Assembly: GCF_000150705.2 (NCBI RefSeq) | Contig: NW_015440950.1 | Span: 1,180,372-1,244,371, forward strand | Length of the DNA: 64,000 nt | Direction of reading: 5' to 3' | From: Paracoccidioides lutzii Pb01 | Lineage: Eukaryota > Ascomycota > Eurotiomycetes > Onygenales > Ajellomycetaceae | Part shown: positions 49,246 to 59,941 of the stretch, piece after piece | How positions within the stretch are numbered: position 1 is the stretch's first letter | Layout of the letters: the number at the start of each line of letters is the position of its first letter | The notes under the pieces: model-generated | Databases searched by the model: none | What the model saw: the letters and a program-made list of their open reading frames with translations, nothing else | Told to the model about the DNA's origin: nothing | Program-made: the position numbers and the translations under genes

Positions 49246-50106
49246 ATAAGTCCATGGGTACCACTTGGGCCCCCACCTCCAAATGGCGGGGGGAACCTTC
49301 GCTAGTTTGCGAAGATATCACTGATATTCAGCAGTTTTTCCGGCCAATTTTCATCAGTCTCCCATTGGTTTCATTTCGTTCCACGGCTCATTTACCCATC
49401 CGCATTTGTAAACCACAACAGAAGGGTATTGAATACAAGTTAAAGCTTCATTTATCCGAGGCTAAAGAAATGAATGGTCATCTATCTATCTATCTGGGAT
49501 AATAAGCTTTGCAGCTCCATCTAACTCAAATAGACTCGATGAGGTAAAACACCCAGGTTCTTCATTATCGAATGTGTTTTGCATGGTGAGAGCGACTCCT
49601 TAAAGTTAAAATCAAAACCGGAGGGAATCTTTTGCAGCCAGCTCACTAATGAGTTACATAGACGCCCAAAATCCCCGAATATATGCAGAGGAGTGGATAG
49701 GTGTGCGACTATCAAGAGCCAATAAATCCAGAAACCGAGTGCCACCGAGAAAGTGTAAATACCACTCATTCGACTGAGGAGACGTTAGGTTTGTGCTGCT
49801 GTGACGGATGTGGCAAGTGTACAGAGGGTGTGGGTTCGGAGACCATTCCAACATGTCAAAGGTAAGAGTAAGTGGGGGATGGTGGGGTAAATAAACTCGG
49901 GTGTAATAACCGTGCATGGAAAAAAATAGAAGTGAGCTTGACAATCCAAAAGGTCTGATCGTTTCAAAGCGATTATAGACCTTAATCGGGATGCAAGCAA
50001 AAGAAGTCCTACGGCCGACACGGAATCCTCAAGTAATATCACCTTGTGATAAACGGGTCAACGCTATTTGAGTATGTGCAGATCAGAATTGTTAGGATGC
50101 AGTCAC
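49246..50106. other. Intergenic, possibly more decayed transporter sequence
   Basis: 861 bp with hydrophobic minus frames (for example at 49,521-49,769) that I cannot align with an MFS N-terminal half. Nothing else is supported. Confidence 0.45.
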
Positions 50107-51313
50107 TCATGACATGAATGCTCTTACATCCCAAACAAAGACTTTCTCATCCCAACCACAGCTTGCACACCATCCTTCGCTGCCGAAAAGACACCAATCC
50201 ACTCCAGTAGCAAACTCTGTATGGCGTCCCATGCGTCCTAGCTCTCTGCCCATTAAGGGGCTAGTATTCAGTCCACTCCGCATGAAGTCCACATCACCAC
50301 CTGCCAGCCCGGTATCAGACCTATCGCTCCAAATGCGACAAGTCATGTCGTAGCTGGCGCTGAGGAGAATGTGCGAAAGATGGGGTGACCAGGAAATCTT
50401 TCGGATGGCATAGTCGTGTCCAATCATGGCAGAAAGCGGACCCTGTTGTGGAGAACGGATGTCAAAAGTACGTATCATGCGGTCCACACCAGCTGTGGCC
50501 AGTATTGAGGGTCGGTACTTGTTCCAGTCAAGTGTTAAGGCCTCCGACGGGGGACATGAAGCAGGGGCAGGTGGAAATCCCGGTTTTGTCGGCACTGATG
50601 CTCTCCCATGAATTGGAATCTGTACAGTAAGATGGTTGTTTGCGGCGGCCGGAGTGCGTAAATCAAAAACGCGAACGTACGAGTCTGATGAAGCGCAGGA
50701 CAGGATATCTGGAGAGTGTGGTGAAAAGGCGACGGAATAGGTGCAGCTGTGCGTGGGGAGAGTTAAGAGAGACTGTGGTCTCGCCGGAGACCAAATTTTG
50801 ACAGTCCCATCCCAACTGCTGGAGCAAAACCGGTCTTTGGCTACTAAATTCCAATGCACTGAGAAAACCTCCCGAGAATGCTCTTTCCATCCCTGAACAG
50901 GAAATTCGTCTACTGTGGTGTCGAAGAGCTTAATGCTTCCGTCGCCGGAACCCACGAGGGCTTGATTTTCATGGATCTCGGACCATGCGATATCGTACAG
51001 AGAGTCTTGCGTTGTGAACCTGGATTAAACGTCGCCGTTAGTATCACGTACATCTTGCTTAATACTCTGAAACGACGGTAGGGAAATAATTTTCAGCAGG
51101 TAAGATGTTTATTATACCTGGCTTAGACGGATATATTCGGGCGCCTTACCATTTCAAAGGAACAATGCCATTAGGTGTAAGGTCAAGAACGTAGAGTCTG
51201 CCATTTCCAACGAGGCCGAAATTTGCAGACGCAGCAACTGCAAGGCGGGAGTCAAAAAAGGGGGAATATTTCACGGCATATCCATTGAATCCCTCCGTAC
51301 GAAACTCGAGCAT
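50107..51313 (-). CDS. PEX7: Peroxin-7, PTS2 receptor (WD40)
   Basis: Exons are 51313-51150 and 51019-50107, with a 130-bp intron (GTAAGG/CCAG) that splits a Trp codon, giving 358 residues. The N terminus, MLEFRTEGFNGYAVKYSPFF then RLAVAASANFGLVGNGRLYV, is the typical Pex7 opening. WD repeats follow: QDSLYDIAWSEIHENQ, WDGTVKIWSPARPQSLLTL, DILSCASSDSYVRVFDLR, ILATAGVDRMIRTFDIR, AIRKISWSPHLSHILLSASYD, with MTCRIW, and WCASCGWDEKVFVWDVR. Pex7 binds the N-terminal PTS2 signal in the cytosol and delivers cargo to the peroxisomal docking complex with a co-receptor. Length and repeat order are normal. A Gly/Asp-rich loop before the last repeat is common in fungal forms. Confidence 0.93.
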
Positions 51314-51798
51314 ATTGCCGAATGGGAGGGGCAGGCCAGGGGAGTTGCTCTTCCCGAGTGATGATCAGTATACAATTCCACACAGTTTTGCTGTCAACAA
51401 TCACCTCTAGTCATGGTGTCTGAATTGCATCAATATGAGTGGGTCCCTTTGGCAGTATGTTCTGTAATACGCATTCTCCATAGAGTCGCTCTGGGATATC
51501 TCGACAGGCGCCAGGAAGAATTTGTTCCAAGACCGGTCGAACTTCAACAGAGGCGCGGCTTCTGGCCTGACGTTGATTTTTAACACACGCCGAGGTCCAC
51601 AGCAAGACCTTGGCGAACCGACCATTACGTCAGCATCACATCAGTCCCAGCCTGCGGCCATCCATTTGGGTAGTTTATAACTATAGAAAGGGGACAGAGA
51701 CATGAAGGGGAATTCCAATTTCAACCTTCTGATTCCATGTCTACCACCATTTTAATTATATACATTTGGTTGAATAGAATTTCAGCCAAACAAGGACC
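51314..51798. other. Intergenic
   Basis: 485 bp upstream of PEX7 and downstream of the hydrolase. It presumably holds the PEX7 promoter. The 64-72 codon frames here show no domain. Confidence 0.55.
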
Positions 51799-52986
51799 CT
51801 ACTTTTCCATCCACTTCTGAACTTCCGCCGCAATTTCGTCGCTATTCATCTCCAGGAAAAGCATATGTCCGTTGCCATGAATCCCTGCTTCCCCGAGCGA
51901 TAAGTGGTCCACATGTACTCCAGCCTGTTGCAAATATCCTACCGTACAATAGTCATGTGTCGCATGGTATGATGCTTCACCCGTAACAACAAGAACATCG
52001 ATATCTGCCAGGTTGTCCAGCTGCCGTGGCGGAGGGGACTCCGCTTGGACAATGCAACGTGCTCTGTCATTGGAGCTGGGAGGGATGATTTGTTGAACTA
52101 GGTCGGTTTGGGGGTTGAAAACAGGAGGTGAGTAAGTCAAGGGAACATCCGTTAGGCCCCAGGGCCGGGCCGGTCCCTCCCTTAAAATCACATTCTCAAA
52201 AGGCGGACCTGCCGGTTCGATGGCTACGATGGAGTGGACCAGGTCAGGTCGAGCATCCGCTATGAGCCAACCCGTAGCTCCTGACTGTGAATGAGTAACA
52301 AGAATGGCCGGCTTTCCAATACGTGACAATAAGTCAACTCCTGCTGCCTGGAGGGTTGTTTGTTGATAGACGTCAGATGAGAGAGACTGTACTGTCGAGG
52401 CGAAATAGGCATCGAAAACTTCATCTCCCCTGAAACCTGTTCCTGGCCACTGGGTCTGAAGCTTCGCCTGTGGCCACAGGTCATAGTTTTTTGTTGCGGT
52501 CAGTAGCCGCTCGACCACCTCACTAGTCCACCTTACCGTGGTGTCATTGCCCGGTAACCCTGGGCTTCGACCACGGAATGTTTGGTCTATTATATAGATT
52601 TCATAACCTTTAGAGAGAAAATACGACGCCCATCCCCGACCACCATCAGGCTTATTCAACCAGTTCTAGCTCATGTATTAGCCGCAGGAAAGGAGGCAAG
52701 TTTTCAAGGGCCAAAATATCTCATAACGAAATAATAGTAAAGTGCATACTGTTCCTGTCTGAGCAAAGCCGTGGATGAAGATGAGGGGGAATGGCTTTGT
52801 GCTGCCCTCGATGGGATTCAATTGCTCAACGTAGATCTGACCTTCAAGGAAATGACCCCCACTGCCATCACTGAAGTACTTGCCACCCGCGTAAAAGTAT
52901 CTCCGCACACATGGTGTTTCGACTGTTTTCTCGAAACCGCCCAGGAAAGGGATGATATTGAGAAGTAGAAACAACGGTTGGAACAT
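51799..52986 (-). CDS. Secreted alpha/beta hydrolase (esterase-like)
   Basis: Exons are 52986-52750 and 52665-51799, with an 84-bp intron (GTATGC/GCTAG, phase 0), giving 367 residues. The start at 52,986 gives a signal peptide MFQPLFLLLNIIPFLGG. Motifs in order are FIHGFAQTGTNWLNKPDGG (oxyanion His-Gly), YEIYIIDQTFRGRSPG, the nucleophile elbow VTHSQSGATGW with Ser at about residue 207, the strand IVAIEPAGPPF, DIDVLVVTGEASYH and the catalytic His in GIHGNGHMLFLEMN. The enzyme is probably extracellular and hydrolyses an ester or lactone; the substrate is unknown. An upstream ATG at 53,040 would place a hydrophilic stretch before the signal peptide and is less likely. Confidence 0.85.
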
Positions 52987-53748
52987 TGTAGCTAAGTGAA
53001 CAACGATTGAGGGCTTAGGACTTGACGGATGGAAAACCACAACAGTCAGCTGAAGTTGAGTATTTCACGCAATCCAACAATTAAAAACGCTAGCCATATT
53101 AGTGATTTGGTTGTTGCACAAAGCGACCTTTCACACCAATAACCAGGTGTCCTTGGAATATGCATATCTCGTCACAATTTTGGATTAGCACCTAGTGCAA
53201 ATCCACAACGTCGCCTTATCATTCTGGCATTGCAGATTTACAACTCGGAATGAGCACCATGTCGAATGTCTCCATTCTTTCCCAACGCCTGGAAACAGTT
53301 TGAATCATAAGAACGCAATTAGGATCCTTCACATGGCCGTAAACAAACGATCAATTATTGTTGTCCATCGTTTCTAAATCCTGGCGTTCGTGCAAGCCGG
53401 ATATCCGGAATTTTATCCTCCAGCGACTTCTTGTAACTGGCCTCCGCAAGGGACAATTAATTCACCTTTGTGAATTAATGGATGTTGGTCTGTCTGACTT
53501 GAGGGAAATGTCCAATCGTCAAGCCAAAGTCGGGGCTTAACCAGATCAATTAGTGAGCGTCACCTGACCTCGCGACTGTCTCGTAACTATTTCCCCGCGA
53601 ATTGAATTTATGGCGTGACTTGATCCACATATAGATACCGGGACAAGGCCACAATATCCAGGCAACAGATCTTATCTAATGGCTCCAAACAGGGGACTGC
53701 TGCACCCTAAACGCACATGCGCACGACACTCTAGAAATCAGACCAGCA
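52987..53748. other. Divergent promoter region
   Basis: 762 bp between the hydrolase (-) and the AlkB-like gene (+) starts. No coding frame of note. Confidence 0.55.
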
Positions 53749-55164
53749 ATGGACAGGTTTCTTTCCAGAAAACGTCCAAGGGAACAGTCCCCTCTCCCCC
53801 ATAACACCACAAAGCATCTGCCGGAGGTAGATGAAGAAATACTCGCAAGCGAGGAGGAATCAACTGACGTTAAGTTAGCCGTCCTGGCATCTCTCTTCCC
53901 AGATTTACAACAAGACATCCTTCTCGACACCTTAATTGCGAGTGACGGATCCGTAACAACTGCATGCTCAACTTTATCATACCATGCACCCCCTGGCAAT
54001 AATAAGAAGCGGGCCACTAACGGGGCCCTGGGGATACAGAGCTCACTCTCAGCGTTCGGAGTAAAAGCAATCAATTCATCAACATCAATACTAGGTCCAA
54101 AATCCGTCACTAAAAGAGGCCGGACCCTTCACCTTTTCGATCCTGAGGACATATCAAAATACACCTCTTGTACCATAATCCACAACTTCCTGCCTGCCAA
54201 CGAAGCCAACGACCTCCTCCGTGAACTTCTCGAAGAAGCAAAAACTTTTCAACGGCAAACGTTTCAACTGTTCGAAAACACCGTCCAAAGCCCCCACTCC
54301 GCGGGCTTCTATGTCGCCAGTGCAGCGGAGCAAGAACAGCAACGGCACGACTACTCATACAACGGCACCTATCGCACTGATGTCCGACAACTAACTCCAG
54401 AGCTACGTCGTGTTTCTGTAAAAGTACAAGAAGCCGTCAACAACGAGATTCAGAAACGTATCAAATATTACTATCCTGGTGGCAAGAAGCTCAAATATCA
54501 GTCACCGCGCACATGGGTTCCGAATGCGGCCTTTGTTAACTGCTACGACGGACCCTCTGAAAGCGTGGGCTACCACTCAGATGAGCTGACATATCTGGGA
54601 CCGCGGCCTGTCATAGGCAGCTTGAGTCTAGGTGTCTCGAGGGAATTTCGGGTACGCAGGATTGTGCCACCCGATGACCCTGACGACAACGAAAAAGCTA
54701 CAGGAGCAGCAGCAGCAGCGACACAAACGAGAGCAGACATCCAAGGCCAAATCTCCATTCACCTCCCTCACAACTCCCTCCTAGTAATGCATGCCGAAAC
54801 CCAAGAAGAATTCAAGCACAGCATCAGCCCTTCGCAGACAATCTCCCCGCATCCCATCGCAGGAAACAAACGCATAAATATCACCTATCGCTGGTACCGA
54901 GAGTCTCTCCATCCACGCTTCACACCCAAGTGCCGCTGTGGGATGCCGTGCGTGCTGCGGTGTGTGCAGAGGAAGAAGGAGACGAGGGGCAGGTACATGT
55001 GGATGTGCTATGCGGGGTATGCGGTTGGACATACGTCGTGTTCCTTTTTCCAATGGGCGGAGTTTGATGAGGATGGGGAGCCTGTTTGGGCAAACGAAGG
55101 GAAAGCAAAAGGAATAGGGGTTGAAGCTGGTGCTAGTAATGATCATTTACATGAAAAGCAATGA
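53749..55164 (+). CDS. AlkB-like Fe(II)/2-oxoglutarate dioxygenase with CUE-like and GRF zinc-finger domains
   Basis: A single exon of 471 residues. Residues about 40-76 (VKLAVLASLFPDLQQDILLD then TLIASDGSV) look like a CUE ubiquitin-binding helix bundle. The dioxygenase domain spans about 140-385: HNFLPANEANDLLRELLEEA, NAAFVNCYDGPSESVGYHSD, with the HxD at His276/Asp278, IGSLSLGVSREFRVRR, the distal His357 in EEFKHSI, and the 2-oxoglutarate Arg in RINITYRWYR. A GRF-type zinc finger follows at about 393-436 (CRCGMPCVLRC, then MWMCYAGYAVGHTSCSFFQW). This is the ALKBH2/3-like type that directly reverses alkylation damage in DNA. The GRF finger suggests single-stranded nucleic acid binding. All catalytic residues are present. 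Confidence 0.92.
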   Translation: MDRFLSRKRPREQSPLPHNTTKHLPEVDEEILASEEESTDVKLAVLASLFPDLQQDILLDTLIASDGSVTTACSTLSYHAPPGNNKKRATNGALGIQSSLSAFGVKAINSSTSILGPKSVTKRGRTLHLFDPEDISKYTSCTIIHNFLPANEANDLLRELLEEAKTFQRQTFQLFENTVQSPHSAGFYVASAAEQEQQRHDYSYNGTYRTDVRQLTPELRRVSVKVQEAVNNEIQKRIKYYYPGGKKLKYQSPRTWVPNAAFVNCYDGPSESVGYHSDELTYLGPRPVIGSLSLGVSREFRVRRIVPPDDPDDNEKATGAAAAATQTRADIQGQISIHLPHNSLLVMHAETQEEFKHSISPSQTISPHPIAGNKRINITYRWYRESLHPRFTPKCRCGMPCVLRCVQRKKETRGRYMWMCYAGYAVGHTSCSFFQWAEFDEDGEPVWANEGKAKGIGVEAGASNDHLHEKQ

Positions 55165-55528
55165 TGAAACATTGAATTATGACAACTTATGAAGTTAATG
55201 ATTTGAAATTTACTTACTTTTAGTGACTATTTAGACGGGGTACATGAACAGCAGAACAAAGGATACTTGGGTTTAATCCACTGCACTTTATCTACAAATA
55301 ATCTCACAACTTCCAAAAGAATAACAGGACTCGATGGGGATATTCCTAAGAAGTCGTGCGATCGATTATCCACAGCCACTGAGGCAACCCGGACCACAAA
55401 CAGTAGATACAAACACGCCTGCCTTCAAAGTCATTATTATACACATTGGAAGCTAAAACAAGAACCACGTTGCAGTCAGCTCTGTCTCCGATTCCCGGCC
55501 TCTTACTTCTTTCACCGCAGTAAGGTCG
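55165..55528. other. Short convergent spacer
   Basis: 364 bp between two convergent stop codons. A plus frame at 55,267-55,665 overlaps the neighbouring gene and is a shadow. Confidence 0.6.
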
Positions 55529-57809
55529 CTATCCACATCGAGAAACGAATGGCAAGCCTCCATGAGCATTTTGATCTGGAGGAAGCGCATGAATGCAGTT
55601 CTCGTCACATCCTCTTACCAAATTTCGGAACGGGTTCATACTCCCCAGTGCTACACGCGGGCTAACATACATCATTGGATCCGGTGGATACGATGATCCT
55701 TCCAAACTGTCATCACCATGGGCCGATTCCGTACGATCCTCACCATCGAGGTGATGACTCAGATGCATTGAATTAATGGTCAAATTCATAGCCTCAATGG
55801 TTCTTTCCTCGTCGTATAACTCTTGCACATCTTTTCTTAGAGCTCTTCTCACCTTATCACCGAATAAAGCGTTACTACGAAGATATCGGTTAATTTCACA
55901 CTTATTTTCCAATTTAATCACTGCGGGGCTGGAGAGCGCTGAATGGTTGTGCTCTAGGGTCACAGTAAAAAGACTCCCAGTCAGAGCTATGGTGGAGGAC
56001 CTGAAAAGTCCCTGGAGTTGATCAATCATTTGATCAACATCGTTCTTGGCACGATTTTGCACCGGATGGTCTCCATGTCCAGCTGTATTCTCGATACCGT
56101 CATTAGGACCATAGGAGGTTTCCAATGCCTCAGAAATAGCTTTTATTTTGACCAAGATCGTCCACTTCTCGCCTGGTCGCAACGTTTTGCATTTCGTCTG
56201 TCCAAGAATGGCTGCGATATAGCAACCGTCGCCTCCAGGAATCCTTATCGACAAATTTGACAAGACCCCAGGGTCGAGGCCCATACGAAGGTGTCGCATA
56301 ACCTGTTTTAATCTATCTTTCAGACTTTGCACACCACCGTCATCCTCTTCATCATCGAAACTAGCAGAGAGATGCCATCCATCCATTGTTGTGGAAGCCC
56401 GTATTCCGAGCGCTGGTTCTGGAGATACAGTGTGAAACCGTATTCGGCTGCTTACGTTTGTGGACATATCAGACAATGATATGCTTGAACTTGAAGTAAC
56501 AACAAAGACATGACGTAGTGCTCCTCTACTGGAATATCTCAGTAGCAGATTGGATGCCTCTTGGATGGCTTTTGTGGTGCGGGCCCGACTTAGCTGGTCA
56601 CCAGGCAGTTTAAATATCTGCATGGATCGAAGTAGTCTTCGAATGAGGTCGAGGTTGCATATTGATAGTGGCGACAAAAGTTGCAGATTCTGTTCAGGAT
56701 CAGCAGATATACAACCAATTGCCAGTCGGTCTACCAAAATGTCCATTGAAGAGGCTATGTGAAGCACAGTGTTGCACGCCCCGTTTAATAAAGTGGAGGG
56801 CATACTTGCTCTAATCCAGTCAGCTCTTGTCATTTAAAACTGAGTTAAGGAGAACCCACGAGTTATCCACAAGTATCATAATGTCTAGTGGAACTTCGCA
56901 ACCAATCTGAGCATCAATGTCACCATCCAAATTAGCGATTTTTGCTGATATGTCTACTGCAGCCCAAGTAAATAGATCCTGGTGAGCAGAAATTTTCATG
57001 GCATCCATTGTTATATGCATATTTGCACTCGTGATTGGGAGGGGACAGGGGAACCGCGTTTGGACATTATTGCGGTGTTTTGTGATACATATATTAGTCC
57101 TTGTCAAGGGTGGAGTTCGTCCGAATTGTTGTGGGGAAACCACTGGAGTTACCAATGTGGACTCGCATCGATTACTTTCTCCCAATTGACTCTGGGTAAT
57201 TATAGGGCTTGGTACCGTATAAACACGAGTTGGGCGATCTGGTATAGTAAAGGAACCAGGTACAGGTCCCGGGCTTGGCTGACGTTGCTTGTTGAAATCG
57301 AGTGCCTGAGCGACACGCGCAAAGATTCCTTTTGAGGGTACCTTTCGCAACGTGTGACTGCTCCCTAGACGTCGTCTCTCGTTCCCCCGCTATATATCTA
57401 AGCTTAGCTCTTACCGCATTGGAAATGGAAACGTTTACGCTTGCAATAATATAACAACCCATACCTCTTCCATTCTGTTCTCAGCACTACCAAATGCTTC
57501 AAGCTCCGGCGGGGATGAATCGAGTGGAGTATGCATTTCGGTGTCGCGCGGTTCACAGGAACGAGTGCTGTCCCTCTGGGTGTGTAATGTGGAATACTGA
57601 AGTACTCTCGAGAACTGGGATGTTCGACGAACGGCATAGGAGGGGTGTCGTCGAGGAACCGCAAAAGGGGGAGCAAAAACCTTGAAGTAGGAAGTCGTAG
57701 AAGCTTCTGAAATGGTTACCAGGCGTCGTTTACAAATGCGCAAAGACTCTGTCGTGGGGATTGTTGTGTTGCCTCGGTTGGCGCATGGCTGGAGAGTCGC
57801 GTTGGGCAT
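55529..57809 (-). CDS. von Willebrand A-domain protein
   Basis: Exons are 57809-57465, 57389-56860 and 56810-55529, giving 718 residues with all phases matching. The second intron is 49 bp, with a GTGGGT donor, GCTGACT branch and TTAG acceptor. It splits the Ser codon of the MIDAS motif: LDIMILVDNSASM, giving D290-x-S292-x-S294. The vWA domain continues with ILVDRLAIGCISAD and then GALRHVFVVTSSSS. The segment before it is a beta-rich DIDAQIGCEVP stretch, and the N-terminal 180 residues are Ser/Pro/Thr-rich. No RING finger is visible, unlike several fungal vWA-RING proteins. A metal-dependent protein-binding role is likely. Partners are unknown. The C-terminal 250 residues are Asp/Glu/His-rich with no domain I recognise. 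Confidence 0.8.
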
Positions 57810-57853
57810 GACTGTCGTCTGGCTGCGGGATTATATAACCAAGCGGTGAATGT

Positions 57854-58180
57854 CTACACGTGTTCCATCAACTCCACCCCCTTCATGTACATGTCCGCGT
57901 CACTGTCGCTGGACTCAGATCTCTTTGTCGACGCAGACGACGAGTCTGATGATGATGATGCTAAACAGGGTGCGTCAGAGCGATTCCTCCTTGTGTGCCC
58001 GCTATTTCCAGATGGAATCATACGCCGTCGTTCGCGACGCAGACTCCAGTACTCTGAGCAGACCAGAGCCGTTGCAAGAATGGAGAAAAGCAGAACAATG
58101 GGCACGAGGGCCAGGGCAAGTAAGATCAGGTTCCGATTTGCTTCGCTCCGTGTTATTTTGAACATGTCGAACCCTTGCAT
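57854..58180 (-). CDS. Small single-pass membrane protein
   Basis: A single exon of 108 residues. A short N terminus precedes a strong transmembrane helix (NLILLALALVPIVLLFSILA), then a basic WSLRRERRRMIP stop-transfer patch and a Ser/Asp-rich tail (SSSSDSSSASTKRSESSDSD). The composition is protein-like and the stop is defined. No family is recognised. It is 44 bp from the start of the vWA gene on the same strand, so it could share a transcript or be a separate small gene. Confidence 0.5.
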   Translation of the reverse strand: MQGFDMFKITRSEANRNLILLALALVPIVLLFSILATALVCSEYWSLRRERRRMIPSGNSGHTRRNRSDAPCLASSSSDSSSASTKRSESSDSDADMYMKGVELMEHV

Positions 58181-58592
58181 TAAGAGGTTCCTCCCTGATA
58201 TTCAATGGGAGATCTTAGATGACTTATAGATATATCAATTGGACGTAATCATCAGCTACAAGGCATGAATAGCACAAGAGAACATTATATATGCAGTTGA
58301 ACGAATGAAATCATCGCAAAAGAGAGAAGGGAAAGAAGCCCGTGTTTATTAGAGGAGTAAACACAGCAAATGGGGCAACAGTGGATTGCGGAAAAGGAGG
58401 AGCGATGATGGCCCTCAATATCCATCGCAGATATGCACCGCACCTGTCATGGGTATATATTAATTGAATCACACAATGGGAAAATTGAAATTTCGGATAT
58501 CAAAACGATAGTCCAAAAATGAATGCCGGGACAAAAACAAACAGCATGGAAACATAATAGTTTCGTATTTTAAACATTCAGAAGATAGAGAT
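58181..58592. other. Short intergenic spacer
   Basis: 412 bp between two minus-strand genes, AT-rich. Nothing else is seen. Confidence 0.55.
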
Positions 58593-59941
58593 TTATGCAA
58601 AATCGTGGTGTTTTTGATCACTACCTCTTCGAGTGGAAATAATCTGCTCCTTCGTTTTGGCCAGTATATCGTTATCAAGTTTGACAAATCGAACCTTAGA
58701 CATAAAAATCAGCGCTCGGAATATAGCTTCCATAAAATAAAATCAATCAGCCAACCACTGTACTCACAAGGTCATCACTTGCACCTCGCGTACTATTGCC
58801 AAAGAGGACAGATTCCAAATAACTGGTTTCAACCCCAGTCTGGACCCTCTTCTCCCACACACCCTCCCAGTTCCATTCTCCAGGACGACGAGTTTGCGGA
58901 CTGCCCTTTTTCAACTGTCCATCCGAGCCATCTTCCCCCTGCCTAGTTCCCAATCCCCGATGAGCTCGCCATGCATGCCAAGCTCCAGGGTTTCCAGCTG
59001 CCTCCAGGGGGATAGAATCTAACACCGCTTCATCATCAAATGTCGACCGAATGTAGTTGAGCAACTCCAGAACTGGAACATCGGTTCCAGGACTACAGCA
59101 ATGTGGCAACCCCGCCGGCACCGGAGATACACGCGCATGAGGATAGGACGACGAAATTAATCCTTTAGGTAAGTCTCCCGTTGGCGTTCTTGAACACTTG
59201 AAGGGTGCCTCTGATACTGATTCTGTCGTGCGCTCGCTGTCCTGTTGTCCGGTGGGTGCTTGGTCCGTACGATTGTCATTTAGATCACCACCACTGACGT
59301 TGCGCGACGGCGCAGCCGAACCTGCTACACTCCTCCTCGCTCTTCCAAACCAATGTGGAAATCCATGTCTCAGACTAAAACCACCGGGAGGCAGGCGCTC
59401 TTCGTCATTTGCGCTGACGGTATCTGTATCCGGCGAGTTGGTGCTAAATGTGTACGTTGTTAGGGGCACGAGAAGGGGGTGGAATATGTCTGTTGTGAAA
59501 GTTATTAGCGGTGGGAGATCTGGATATGTCGATGGAAAGCGGAGCTGGAATCGGAGGATGGCAGATGCATAAGGTCCTATGCGATTACAGGAACCAGATT
59601 GGATGTTAGCTTTATGGTCAGAGATAACTCTTGTGTCGTAATCCCAGATGACATATTTATATTAAATACCTTTCTGAACAAAAATCACCCCAGACCAGAA
59701 GGTCGGGTCTGTTGGTGAGATGTTCACATAAACACCAGGCGGAGGGGCTGTTTTCAAGCTCGTGCTTTGGGGAGAGATGGTAAGGAATCGTACGTCAGCT
59801 CTCGTGCAAATCACTCCACATCGGGAACATATCTCCAGAAAAGAGAGGGGATTCCGTGAGAGGCTTATGCTGAACTTACAATTCAAGCCGAAGCTGCTGT
59901 TTGCGCAGGGAGGGGATGTCGGGGAGCCTATAAGTCGACAT
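58593..59941 (-). CDS. E2-like (UBC fold) protein without catalytic Cys, FTS/AKTIP-type
   Basis: Exons are 59941-59880, 59764-59670, 59576-58768 and 58694-58593, giving 355 residues. All splice phases agree, and the last exon begins after a GTGAGT donor. An N-terminal RKQQLRLEF helix leads to PPPGVYVNISPTDPTFWSG, then VIFVQKGPYASAILRFQL and FPSTYPDLPPLITFTTDIFH, the beta-sheet core of an E2. After the HP dipeptide the usual Gly-x-Cys catalytic segment is absent, so the protein should not form a ubiquitin thioester. The rest is a long disordered linker and a short helix, HAWRAHRGLGTRQGEDG. Animal FTS (AKTIP) joins the Hook-FHIP dynein adaptor complex in early endosome transport; a similar role here is inference. 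Confidence 0.8.
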
